The notes beneath the pieces are model-generated. The model saw only the letters and a program-made list of their open reading frames with translations. It was not told where the DNA came from and made no database searches. 61,947 nt of DNA from an uncultured Anaerococcus sp. (GTDB taxonomy: Bacteria > Bacillota > Clostridia > Tissierellales > Peptoniphilaceae), in assembly GCF_943908415.1 (NCBI RefSeq), contig NZ_CALTSY010000009.1, positions 1 through 61,947 of the forward strand, read 5' to 3'. The translations under genes were made by a program, and so were the position numbers. Shown here piece after piece: positions 18,233-26,942 of this stretch; positions within the stretch are counted from its first letter, which is position 1; each line of letters starts with the position of its first letter.

Positions 18233-18781
18233 TCAAATTTCTTGATTCAAACAAAAGTTAAATATAGTAGAATTACTATGATACTTTCTTATACTTTTAT
18301 TTATCAGCCACAAAATACAAGGACTTATTAGCAAAATAATAAAGATACTTTTAAATAATAAACTAGATAACATATAATTATAATTCATTATTATTGCTGA
18401 AATAGCAATAACTATAGTTATTAAAGTTCTTATTATATTTAACTTTTTTATTGAATATATAAGCTCTAGATTTCCCAATAAAAGTAAATTGTAAATCATT
18501 AATTCAATATATTTGCCTATCAGAAAATCTCTCAACATTAAATCTTCTATAAACATAAAAATAATAAATAGTATAGTAAGTAAACTATAATTCAAAACGA
18601 ATTCTTTCTCATCATTTAATATAGTAATCACATACGCAATAAAGTTTATTATGCTTAGAGAAATTGCTATAAAGACTCCCATTTCCATTTCTTGGTAATA
18701 TTTTAAAAAAGGAATTATTGGTATAAATAAAATAACTTGTAATGCTATATGAATAATCAAGATTAAATTTTCTTTTTTCAT
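18233..18781 (-). pseudogene. truncated histidine kinase paralogue (membrane region only)
   Basis: This 182-residue frame is about 55-60 percent identical by eye to the first 170 residues of the kinase at 12.6-14.2 kb. Both start MKKxxLILIxHIxLQxILFIPIIPF, with matching helices up to the ISPxI segment. The phospho-acceptor and ATPase domains are absent; the frame ends in an unrelated SNSTIFNFCLNQEI. It directly precedes the decayed precursor promoter. It could still be made as a membrane protein, but it cannot signal as a kinase. Confidence 0.75.
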
Positions 18782-19152
18782 TTTTCTCCCTTTATGAATT
18801 AATAAATAAAAAGTATTAACTATCCATATTTGTAGTTAACATCTGTATTTGTTTAAGCTTACCTAATACTATTGTGATCTAACTCTTATCATAAATTAGT
18901 AGTTTTAATATTTTGTTTCTTTGGATATTTTTATCTTAATTTCATATTAATGTCGAACTTTAGATAATCTAATTATTTATATTATTATCAATTATGTTAG
19001 TTTTGATAATACTTATGTTAAAATAAATAATTTAAATATTGCAGCATATTAATTTACACAAACTTTTGGACATTACTAAAAAATAAGCACGCCAAATTCT
19101 ATAAAACTATGTTTTACAAATTCATAAATATGAAATAAAAAATCTATAAATA
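18782..19152. other. AT-rich intergenic region, no gene seen
   Basis: This is the 370 bases between the end of the RiPP operon and the truncated kinase. No open frame with a ribosome-binding site, no clear terminator for the TldD-type gene and no copy of the regulon motif were found. Confidence 0.5.
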
Positions 19153-20361
19153 TCAAGATATAAAACTCTCAAAGAATAACTTAGGAGATCTGATACTAAC
19201 AGGAAGTGTAATCTTTGAGAATTTTTTACAACCAGTTAATGTACTTTGAATAATATCATCTTTATTTCCTACATATATAATTTTTCCTAAAATATCATAG
19301 GCATCGATAATTAATTCATTTATTCTTACTGGTTCTAAATTACCATTTTGATAATAATAAGATCGGTTAGGAACAATATGGATCTTTCTAAAACCATAGC
19401 AAGTTGAAAAGCTATCTATAAAAATAAATTTATCATTCTTTTTTAATAATAAGTCTAAGTCTGTACTACCTTTGTCAATGACCAAATTAGTCATCCTTAC
19501 TTGAGGTTTAAATTCTGGATATGAAATCCTACAATTTCCAGTACTATGTGTGTTAAATAGCTCAGATGTATAATTAGAATGAAGAAATTTATGCCATTTT
19601 CCAGACTTTATCAATGTTGTTTTTTCAGAATTAGTTAATTCATCATCAACAGGAGTCCAGCCAGAACTCATTATACTGCCATCATCTATTACTGTTAGCT
19701 CATTATTTATTTTTTTATTAATTAAATCATTTATTAAATTTTGTTTACCAACTAATAAATCAGATTCTGATAAATGACCAACTACTTCATGTATAAAAAT
19801 TCCACTTGCCAGCTCTGAAAGTAATACATTCTCCCCTTTTAAATTCATATTCTTAATCGGGGAAAATTCAGATATAAACTGTAATTTACCTCTAAAATTA
19901 AACATTTTTTCAATTAATTGATTAAAATTATCAGCATAAAAATATATTACTTCATTAACTGAATTATTTAAAATATGTAATGCCAAATCAATATGACCAT
20001 CTAGAATCGAAATTGACTTTTGGGAATTAGTTAATTTCTTATTTACTATTTCCCACTTTAAATAATATTCAATATTATATTTTTCACAAAATTGTTCAAT
20101 CACTTGTATATAAAATTTAAAATTAGATAAATTTAACATATCATGATCAATTTTAATAAAATCAGATTTATTATTCAATATATTTTCATAAAATTCTTTA
20201 TTTTTATAGTCGAACCCCTTTTCATAGTAATTCCTATCTTGTTCAGTATAACTTAATCCGTTAAATAAATATCTTAATTTAAATTCATTCTTTAAGGATT
20301 TTATTGGAGTGTTAAACATTTTAGTAATTTGATATCTTGTTATTTTAACTATTACTTGCAT
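19153..20361 (-). CDS. TldD/PmbA-family metalloprotease, RiPP leader protease
   Basis: This 402-residue protein is shorter than typical TldD (about 480). It has the family zinc motif in GIFIHEVVGHLSESD (His191, Glu192, His196) and the following features VIDDGSI near 226 and NCRISYPEFKPQVRMTN near 285-301, which match TldD's GDG and RxxRMTN regions. TldD/TldE pairs degrade leader peptides in microcin B17-type pathways. Here a single protein ends the operon, so it probably acts as a homodimer or alone to trim the precursor; that is inference. Its start overlaps the carbamoyltransferase stop by about ten bases. Confidence 0.87.
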   Translation of the reverse strand: MQVIVKITRYQITKMFNTPIKSLKNEFKLRYLFNGLSYTEQDRNYYEKGFDYKNKEFYENILNNKSDFIKIDHDMLNLSNFKFYIQVIEQFCEKYNIEYYLKWEIVNKKLTNSQKSISILDGHIDLALHILNNSVNEVIYFYADNFNQLIEKMFNFRGKLQFISEFSPIKNMNLKGENVLLSELASGIFIHEVVGHLSESDLLVGKQNLINDLINKKINNELTVIDDGSIMSSGWTPVDDELTNSEKTTLIKSGKWHKFLHSNYTSELFNTHSTGNCRISYPEFKPQVRMTNLVIDKGSTDLDLLLKKNDKFIFIDSFSTCYGFRKIHIVPNRSYYYQNGNLEPVRINELIIDAYDILGKIIYVGNKDDIIQSTLTGCKKFSKITLPVSIRSPKLFFESFIS

Positions 20362-22454
20362 AATTCTTCTAAATACTTTATTATTCCTTCTTGTTCAATT
20401 TTTTTCATACTCTTTGTAATATGTTTGATATGTGATTTATCTTGTCTATAGTCATCAAAATATCTAAATTTATAAAAATCAGAAAAGTTTATTTTTGGAT
20501 AATTCAATTTTAATAGCTTTTCTATATATTCATTCATTGTTTTTTTATTGTAATGATTATATATGTTTATTGCTATTATAAGAAAATCTATATATTCATC
20601 TTCTGTCAATGTATTAAACAAATATGTATCTTTTAAAAGCTCGAAATAAACATTGGCACTCGAATAATCATGATTTTTAGTATGCCATTTCAATATCTTA
20701 AACACCCCTTCTTTATTATTAATCATAATATCTTTTCTCTTGTTGATAATGTATTTTATATCTAAATTTTTACGTTTGATTATAAAGTTATCCATCAATA
20801 AAATATCCATATCTGATAAAATAAAATTATTAATTGCATCCAAAGGTGTTTCTACAATTGGTTCATTATTCACATTAAATGATGTATTTATACAAACATT
20901 AAGATCTGATACTTTTGAATATTCTGATAACAAATTATACATAAATCGATTCTGCGAACGCGTAACTGTTTGAATTCTTGCTGTATTATCATAATGAGTA
21001 ATTCCAATTAATCTACTATCTATTACTTTAGATACAAAAAGCATATATGGAGAATCTTTAACACCTTCAAAATACTTTTCAACACAGTCAGATTGAACAA
21101 TTGGTGCCAATGGTCTAAATGGTTCTCTATGCTTTATGTTAAGATTAAGTCTATCTCTAATTTTTATTGAATCTGGCTTTGCAATTATACTCCTATTTCC
21201 TAAAGCTCTAGGTCCAAATTCTGATTTCCCCTGATATATTCCTATTATCATTCCTTTGTTCAAGTATTTTGCTATTTCTTTTTCTGGATTGTTAAAAAAT
21301 TCATATTCGATTTGATTATCATCTAAAACCGATAAAATTTCTTCTTTATCATGCTTTTTACCCAAATATATTGACTTTAATGGTATAGCTTTTATATTTT
21401 TAGATAATGATCCTAAATATGCCATACCTATTGAACATCCATCATCAGTAGAAGCGGGAAACGGATAATATTTTCTTATATTATCCATAGATAAAATAGC
21501 TGTATTTAAGTTAGTATTTAAAAAAACTCCTCCAGAAGAACATAAATCTATTTCATTTGGTATATTTTTTAAATGAAATTTCAAATATTCAAGGACACTC
21601 TTTTCTAACTCTGCTTGAGCTATAGAAGCTACTTTTTTTGCTCTATCCATTTGCCAATTTATTGGTCTTATATATTTAGCAATTTCAGTAATTATTGTTG
21701 TTTTTTCTACTTTCTTAGGTAAATCAGTTCTCTTAATTCTTTTATTAATTAATTTATATTCATAGAGAAATTCAATAAAATTATCAAATAGAAATCTAAT
21801 ATCTCCTTTATCGATTTTAAAGAATCTCTTATTATACCTTATATCATTTCCATATGCAGATAAACCCATAGTTTTGCCTGCAGCAGGTATACCTGAATCA
21901 GAAAATCCTAAACAATAACTTATAATATCATAGAACATTCCGAGACTAATATTATCATAATCCCCAAATTGCTTATCTATTTCTGTTATTTTATTATCTT
22001 TAATTTTATATAAGCTTATGCTCTCGAATTCATACTGACTAATCCAATCCCCCTGCTCATCAATTACAATAGCATAACCATTATCCACGCCTGAACTATA
22101 AACAGCACTTGCGGCATGAGTCAAATGATGATAAGGATTGGATAATTCCACAATTTTATTCTTATTTTTAATAGGTATATAATTAATAGCTGTTTCAATA
22201 CAATTGTTTATGGATTTTCCTACTACAATGCTATCTAAATCATCAATAGAAATATTTATACTGGATAAGCAATAATTGATGGCTTTTAATGGTGGTAAAA
22301 CTATATCTTTTGGATTTCTAGCATAAAAACCATCGGAGTGTTTTCTTCTATCTAATCGTTCCTCTGCTATAGCAGTCAAGATTTCGCCATTTTTACATAT
22401 CGCTACAGATCTGTCATGATTTGACATATTAATACCCATTACATAGCAGTCCAT
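20352..22454 (-). CDS. NodU/TobZ-family carbamoyltransferase in a RiPP operon
   Basis: In this 700-residue protein the N-terminal Kae1-like domain starts GINMSNHDRSVAI and carries the metal-binding HHLTHAASA (His109, His110, His113). The C-terminal carbamoyltransferase domain has GKSEFGPRALGNRSI near 410 and HREPFRPLAP near 445. About 140 residues after the family's usual end (roughly 560-700) form a helical extension I do not recognise. Family members make carbamoyl-adenylate from carbamoyl phosphate and ATP and transfer it to a hydroxyl or amine. A peptide Ser/Thr or a modified residue is the inferred acceptor. ATG overlaps the MFS stop (TAATG) and has GAAAGGAG upstream. Confidence 0.9.
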   Translation of the reverse strand: MDCYVMGINMSNHDRSVAICKNGEILTAIAEERLDRRKHSDGFYARNPKDIVLPPLKAINYCLSSINISIDDLDSIVVGKSINNCIETAINYIPIKNKNKIVELSNPYHHLTHAASAVYSSGVDNGYAIVIDEQGDWISQYEFESISLYKIKDNKITEIDKQFGDYDNISLGMFYDIISYCLGFSDSGIPAAGKTMGLSAYGNDIRYNKRFFKIDKGDIRFLFDNFIEFLYEYKLINKRIKRTDLPKKVEKTTIITEIAKYIRPINWQMDRAKKVASIAQAELEKSVLEYLKFHLKNIPNEIDLCSSGGVFLNTNLNTAILSMDNIRKYYPFPASTDDGCSIGMAYLGSLSKNIKAIPLKSIYLGKKHDKEEILSVLDDNQIEYEFFNNPEKEIAKYLNKGMIIGIYQGKSEFGPRALGNRSIIAKPDSIKIRDRLNLNIKHREPFRPLAPIVQSDCVEKYFEGVKDSPYMLFVSKVIDSRLIGITHYDNTARIQTVTRSQNRFMYNLLSEYSKVSDLNVCINTSFNVNNEPIVETPLDAINNFILSDMDILLMDNFIIKRKNLDIKYIINKRKDIMINNKEGVFKILKWHTKNHDYSSANVYFELLKDTYLFNTLTEDEYIDFLIIAINIYNHYNKKTMNEYIEKLLKLNYPKINFSDFYKFRYFDDYRQDKSHIKHITKSMKKIEQEGIIKYLEELCK

Positions 22455-23629
22455 TATACGTGTTCTCCTTTCTTGGCATTAAATATTCTAAAATAAAAGT
22501 TACATACAATAAATAATATCAGCAATAATAATGAAATTTTCATAAAAAAGATCTTTACATTTTTTCCCATCCAATAAGCTACTAAAGGTTGGAATACAAC
22601 TGCAGATAGAGATGAAACTGAAGATACAACCGAAAATACAGTAGCTTTATTTCTATTGGTAGAATTTTCATTTATTCCACAAGAAATTGATATAAATGAA
22701 ATTCCAGAAGCAAACGCAAATAAACACATAAATAACATAAGATCAAGAAAAGATTTGTGATTTGACAATAAAATCATCATAGAAAAGCTTAATAAATATA
22801 ATATCATCGACAAATTATTTAGTATAATGCTTTTTAAATTTAATTTACTTGTCAAATAGCTAATAATAGAAGATATACTAATATATATACCATTTAATAT
22901 TGGAAAATATTTAATAGCTATTCCTAATTCTGAACCATAAGGTTGCCAAATTAGATTAAAAGCAGAAAATGCCACAAAAGAAAAAATTGACATCATCAAA
23001 CTTATAATTAAATTATAGTTGGAAAAAACATCCTTCACTCCACTTACAGTTAATTTAAATATAGAATCCACTTCTCCTTTATTGTCTCTCATAAATATAG
23101 TAGATAAGAGTGCAATAATAATTTGAATAAATATTACAATATACAATACAAAAAAAGATTCATTTATATTCAACATTATTATAAAAGTTATAATAGGTAG
23201 AGTAAGTATTACTTCTATCAATTTAGTCTTTCCTGTATAATTTTTAAAAATTGAACTTTCATACTTAGAACCTAACCAAGCTGGTAAACATCCACTCATA
23301 AGTGCAGCACCAAGCCCTTTTGTCACATATGAAATAACTAATATGTTGAATGAATATCCAAGAATTAACAAAATATAAGATAAAATACTTAAAATAACGC
23401 CTACAACATAAGTTTTTCTTCTACCTATTAAATCTGCTATTGCCCCACTTGACAAATCAAATATCATTAAGCTACTCAAATATACACTCCAAAGGATACC
23501 AATTTTAACATATGATATGTTTTTAGAAAGCAAGAATATGGTTATTACTGAATTAGCTAACAAATCTGCAATTTTTTGCAAAGCATTGATAACTACATAT
23601 GTTGATAATTCGATTTTTGTTCTACTCAT
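22454..23629 (-). CDS. MFS transporter, probable RiPP exporter
   Basis: This 391-residue protein has about twelve hydrophobic segments. The MFS loop 2-3 motif appears as GAIADLIGRRKTYVVG near 62-77. It most resembles drug- or peptide-efflux MFS proteins rather than ABC peptide exporters. It overlaps the B12-type radical SAM gene by eight bases and the carbamoyltransferase start by a TAATG. As the only transporter of this operon it is the likely exporter of the finished peptide or a self-resistance pump. Confidence 0.82.
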   Translation of the reverse strand: MSRTKIELSTYVVINALQKIADLLANSVITIFLLSKNISYVKIGILWSVYLSSLMIFDLSSGAIADLIGRRKTYVVGVILSILSYILLILGYSFNILVISYVTKGLGAALMSGCLPAWLGSKYESSIFKNYTGKTKLIEVILTLPIITFIIMLNINESFFVLYIVIFIQIIIALLSTIFMRDNKGEVDSIFKLTVSGVKDVFSNYNLIISLMMSIFSFVAFSAFNLIWQPYGSELGIAIKYFPILNGIYISISSIISYLTSKLNLKSIILNNLSMILYLLSFSMMILLSNHKSFLDLMLFMCLFAFASGISFISISCGINENSTNRNKATVFSVVSSVSSLSAVVFQPLVAYWMGKNVKIFFMKISLLLLILFIVCNFYFRIFNAKKGEHV

Positions 23630-25091
23630 TGAATAACTCCATTATTTTCTTAAACTCTTTAATATTCATATCCCCTTGAATCATTTTATCTTTTATATGC
23701 CCTTGTGCTTTATAAGCCTCACTTATAACAATATTACTGATTAAATACAATACATATATTTGTTTTCTATTTAATTCATTATATGATATTTGGGGAATTC
23801 CTCCCTCTTCTAACATTTCCTCATAACAATTAGTAATTTCAATATTATACTTTAAATTGTTTTTGCAAAACTCAGTATTTGGATGGGGGACTAAAATATA
23901 TGGTTCTATGAAATCAACAATATTATTAGCTATAAATATATACATAGCATTTAAATCTCTTAATTCATCTTCTATCGTTGTACCAGGTAATCCAATTATC
24001 CATTCTAATCCAATAGCCATTTTATTTTCTTTTACTAGTTTTGCCAATTTAAATATATTGTTTATATTAATATTCTTATCTGCATATTTTATTGCTGTAT
24101 TATTACATGACTCAAGTCCTAGAAGTATACTTCTACTTATTCTTGAAATATATTTTATCATTTCTTCATTCAAATTATTTAAATGAGAAAACAAACCATT
24201 TAGAATTATTTCATTGTCTTCCAAAACCTTACATACTTCTATTACATGTTTCTTATTAAGGGTAAACAATTCATCGGATAAAAATACAAGTTCTAATTTT
24301 CCATTACACGACCTTTTCAAATTTTCTATTTCTTTTCTTATAATAAGACTAGATTTAACTCTATATTTGTTCCAATCATTGGTGTTTTTACAAAAATTAC
24401 AAGCATATGGGCAACCATATGATGTTCTTATTGAAATTGGTAACTTAGTAACTTTCATTATATACTTCTCAATTAGATATATAGTTTTATCTAAAAAACT
24501 AAAATCAATAGCTGGCAATTTATTATAATCATCTATATAATTAACCGCTCTCCTATTAACAATTTTTTTATCTATATTTAATAGACATCCATTAAATTTT
24601 TTATAGTTATCAAAATTAATATTTTTTTCTTCTATAAAAGAATTTATTACTAACTCTGATTCTCCTCTTATAGCAATATCGATATTTGGTAGTAATTGTA
24701 ACAACTCATCTTCTAACATTTCTGTTAACTTTCCACAATAAATAATTCTTTTATTTTTATCCATTTTCTTTACAATATCACTAATCAATTTAATAGAAAA
24801 TATTGTTGCAGTATTAGTATTATTCATATAATAATCAGTATGGAAAACTAGAACATCGAATTTACAATTATGAATGATTGATTTCAGTCTTTCATAATCT
24901 TCATCTTTATATGATCTAAAAATATTCTGCATAGATATATATTCTACATCATGTCCTTGAGATTTTAAATATGTGCATAATTGCAAAGGTGCAGTGTTGA
25001 CAACTTCATAATTCATTATATTAGACACAACACTCTCTATTAACTTTCCCTTTCTAAACGGAGTAATTACTAAGATATTCAACAAGATCAC
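23622..25091 (-). CDS. B12-binding-type radical SAM enzyme in a RiPP operon
   Basis: This is a 489-residue protein. The N-terminal ~170 residues have a Rossmann-like layout (ILVITPF.., APLQLCTYLKSQGHDVEYIS, FDVLVFHTDY, IRGESE) typical of cobalamin-binding domains of class B radical SAM enzymes. The DxHxxG cobalt ligand is not seen. The radical SAM motif CPYACNFC is near 226-233, followed by FLSDELFTLN and GLESCNNTAIKYADKN. Such enzymes often methylate unactivated carbons; other B12 chemistries exist. The start, a GTG overlapping the previous stop (GTGA), is uncertain; TTG six bases later has better spacing to AGGTG. Target and reaction are inferred. Confidence 0.85.
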   Translation of the reverse strand: MILLNILVITPFRKGKLIESVVSNIMNYEVVNTAPLQLCTYLKSQGHDVEYISMQNIFRSYKDEDYERLKSIIHNCKFDVLVFHTDYYMNNTNTATIFSIKLISDIVKKMDKNKRIIYCGKLTEMLEDELLQLLPNIDIAIRGESELVINSFIEEKNINFDNYKKFNGCLLNIDKKIVNRRAVNYIDDYNKLPAIDFSFLDKTIYLIEKYIMKVTKLPISIRTSYGCPYACNFCKNTNDWNKYRVKSSLIIRKEIENLKRSCNGKLELVFLSDELFTLNKKHVIEVCKVLEDNEIILNGLFSHLNNLNEEMIKYISRISRSILLGLESCNNTAIKYADKNININNIFKLAKLVKENKMAIGLEWIIGLPGTTIEDELRDLNAMYIFIANNIVDFIEPYILVPHPNTEFCKNNLKYNIEITNCYEEMLEEGGIPQISYNELNRKQIYVLYLISNIVISEAYKAQGHIKDKMIQGDMNIKEFKKIMELFNE

Positions 25092-25369
25092 CTACATTCA
25101 TTATATTCTCTTACTAACCCACTAAATATATTTTCTTTAGTAAATAGCTTAATCATGTTTTCTATAAATTCTTTTTTATCTTTTTCTTTTAGTGAATAAT
25201 TTATTTTTAACAATTCTTCTGCCTTATCTAGATCATAATATATGTAATTAATAATAAATTCGTATACCGGCTTATTAACACTAACTAGTTTTCTATTTAA
25301 GAAAATTATTGCTCCGCTATCAGTAGTATCTATTCGATATTGCATATCATCTATTTCAAAATTTTTCAT
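25088..25369 (-). CDS. PqqD-like RiPP recognition element protein
   Basis: The start is set at ATG 25369 (93 residues), nine bases after GGAGGG and overlapping the radical SAM stop as ATGA. The N-terminal strand-rich part (MQYRIDTTDSGAIIFLNRK) followed by helices (KPVYEFIINYIYYDLDKAEELL) matches PqqD-type winged-helix proteins that hold precursor leaders for radical SAM enzymes. It is encoded between the two radical SAM genes, so it may serve both. The sequence is divergent and the call relies on size, predicted fold and context. Confidence 0.72.
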   Translation of the reverse strand: MKNFEIDDMQYRIDTTDSGAIIFLNRKLVSVNKPVYEFIINYIYYDLDKAEELLKINYSLKEKDKKEFIENMIKLFTKENIFSGLVREYNECR

Positions 25370-26463
25370 TTCACTATTCCCTCCATAAAATATGGACATG
25401 AAAAGTCTCTAGAAGTTAAAGAATATTCATCTTTATAAAAAGATCTTATCCTGCAACCACCACCACATAATGTTACATATTTACATTTTTCACATACCTC
25501 GCTTATATCTTTCATTTTTATATTTCTCAATTTATTTAAAACTTTTGAATTTTTCCAAATTGATTTAAAATCATCTTTAATAATATTACCACACAAAAGT
25601 TTCTTATTTTCTCCAGAAATAACACATGGATATACATCTCCATTCGATATAATATTACAAGATGTAATACCTGCATGACAGCCTGTATTATATGAATTGC
25701 TATATGGATAAAACATAAGAGGAGAAGAATATCCCCATATTTCGCTAACATCTGATAAGCTGTAACCTAAATTTAGCATTGGGAGATATATCTCCCATGG
25801 ACAAGAGACAGATAATTTATAGTTTCTTATTTTACCTTCTAACTTTAACGCTGTTATTTTTTCTATGAAATTTTTCCATTGTTCATATGGAATTTCATTG
25901 TCGTCTGTATGATCTTTATGTAACAAAGAAACATATTTTATTATAAGCACATCTTCTATTCCGTTATTTTTCAAAATATTAACATTTTTTTCAAAAAAAT
26001 CAATATTCTTTTTCGTTAATACTTGTGCTATCGAAAATGGTATTTCATTATTTTTTAGTATTTTTATGTTTTTAATCACTTTATCAGTGCTCTCTCTATA
26101 TATATCATTTACGCTATTAATAAAACTATCAATACTTATTACTAGATGAAATGACGTATTCATTGCTATGCTGAATAATCTCGAATCTAATAAAGATCCA
26201 TTGGTTACTAAAGTCAAATCTATAAATGGTTTCTTTAGAGTATATTCTATCAAATCGTATATTCCTTCTTTTAATAGTGGTTCACCACCTGCAAAATTAA
26301 ATGAATATGTCCCCATATTATATAATTCATCTATAATCTGTTTAAATTGGTTTATTGTTAATTCATCTTTTATATTTTTTCTATTAGCAGCTGAACAATA
26401 TTGACAGCTGAAATTACAATTTTCAGTAATATCAATATCTACCTGAATTGGAAATTCAAACAT
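25366..26463 (-). CDS. SPASM-domain radical SAM peptide maturase
   Basis: In this 365-residue enzyme the radical SAM cysteines are Cys16, 20 and 23 (CNFSCQYC), followed by FAGGEPLL. The SPASM auxiliary-cluster region contains GCHAGITSC, DVYPC, LLCGN, CEKCKYVTLCGGGC and CPYF, enough Cys for two extra Fe-S clusters. Enzymes of this architecture cross-link RiPP side chains (sactipeptides, cyclophanes, darobactin). The ATG at 26463 has GAAAGGA upstream and lies 100 bases after the precursor gene with a hairpin between. The adjacent precursor has one Cys and a W-N-R-T-S-P-F end, so a Trp-based cyclophane is a plausible product; this is inference. Confidence 0.92.
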   Translation of the reverse strand: MFEFPIQVDIDITENCNFSCQYCSAANRKNIKDELTINQFKQIIDELYNMGTYSFNFAGGEPLLKEGIYDLIEYTLKKPFIDLTLVTNGSLLDSRLFSIAMNTSFHLVISIDSFINSVNDIYRESTDKVIKNIKILKNNEIPFSIAQVLTKKNIDFFEKNVNILKNNGIEDVLIIKYVSLLHKDHTDDNEIPYEQWKNFIEKITALKLEGKIRNYKLSVSCPWEIYLPMLNLGYSLSDVSEIWGYSSPLMFYPYSNSYNTGCHAGITSCNIISNGDVYPCVISGENKKLLCGNIIKDDFKSIWKNSKVLNKLRNIKMKDISEVCEKCKYVTLCGGGCRIRSFYKDEYSLTSRDFSCPYFMEGIVK

Positions 26464-26486
26464 AAATTATCCTTTCATAATAATAT

Positions 26487-26535
26487 GAGCAAGATATGAA
26501 TAAGATTTAATATTTATATATACCATATCTTGCTC
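26487..26535 (-). promoter_or_regulatory. hairpin between precursor and maturase genes (attenuator or processing site)
   Basis: This is a perfect 12-bp stem, GAGCAAGATATG with CATATCTTGCTC, 25-base loop. The following bases (ATATTATTATG) are not a strong T-run, so partial termination or a 3' stabilising stem is likelier than full termination. It would let the precursor message exceed that of the enzymes. Confidence 0.65.
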
Positions 26536-26562
26536 AAAATGTTATTTAATTAACTAATTCTT

Positions 26563-26712
26563 TTAAAATGGACTTGTTCTGTTCCATTGAAGAGATGTGA
26601 CCGGAATTGATTCCACTTCAGGAACAATTTTTTTACATTCCAGCTCTTTTGTGTTTTTCTTTTTATCCTGCGACTTATTAATTTTTTTACCCTCATGCTT
26701 TTTTTTACTCAT
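26563..26712 (-). CDS. RiPP precursor peptide, 49 residues, C-terminus SLQWNRTSPF
   Basis: This short gene has a very strong TTAAGGAGG seven to eight bases before ATG 26712, and a TAA stop at 26563. The leader is extremely Lys-rich (MSKKKHEGKKINKSQDKKKN) with one Cys at 26. The C-terminal half is KIVPEVESIPVTSLQ followed by WNRTSPF at the very end. Only one Trp (43) and one Phe (49) are present. W-N-x4-F resembles the darobactin core spacing (WNWSKSF), and W-N-R fits three-residue cyclophane motifs; both comparisons are from memory. It is the first gene after a regulon promoter and directly precedes the SPASM maturase. I know no described family with this sequence. Confidence 0.8.
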   Translation of the reverse strand: MSKKKHEGKKINKSQDKKKNTKELECKKIVPEVESIPVTSLQWNRTSPF

Positions 26713-26819
26713 AATCAAATCCTCCTTAAATATATTTTTCTATTTGTATACAAAATTAGATGCTATATATTCATACATTGAACATATATTAAAGATTTCT
26801 ATCATAGAATCTTATAATT

Positions 26820-26863
26820 ATAATATGATATTCAAAAATAATTTTCAGCTAACTTTTGTGAAT
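26820..26863 (-). promoter_or_regulatory. regulon operator and promoter of the novel RiPP operon
   Basis: Minus-strand TTCACAAAAGTTAGCTGAA (26844-26862) is identical to two other sites. TATCAT follows exactly 17 bases after GTTAGC, with TATTATAATTATAA just beyond. The leader to the precursor start is about 110 bases and contains a small dyad (GATTCTATGATAGAAATC). Confidence 0.7.
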
Positions 26864-26942
26864 AATTATTCTACACAAAACTACACACTCAATTTTCTTG
26901 ATCTTTACCAAAGATTAAATCTAGTAAGTTTTAGTTTAACAT

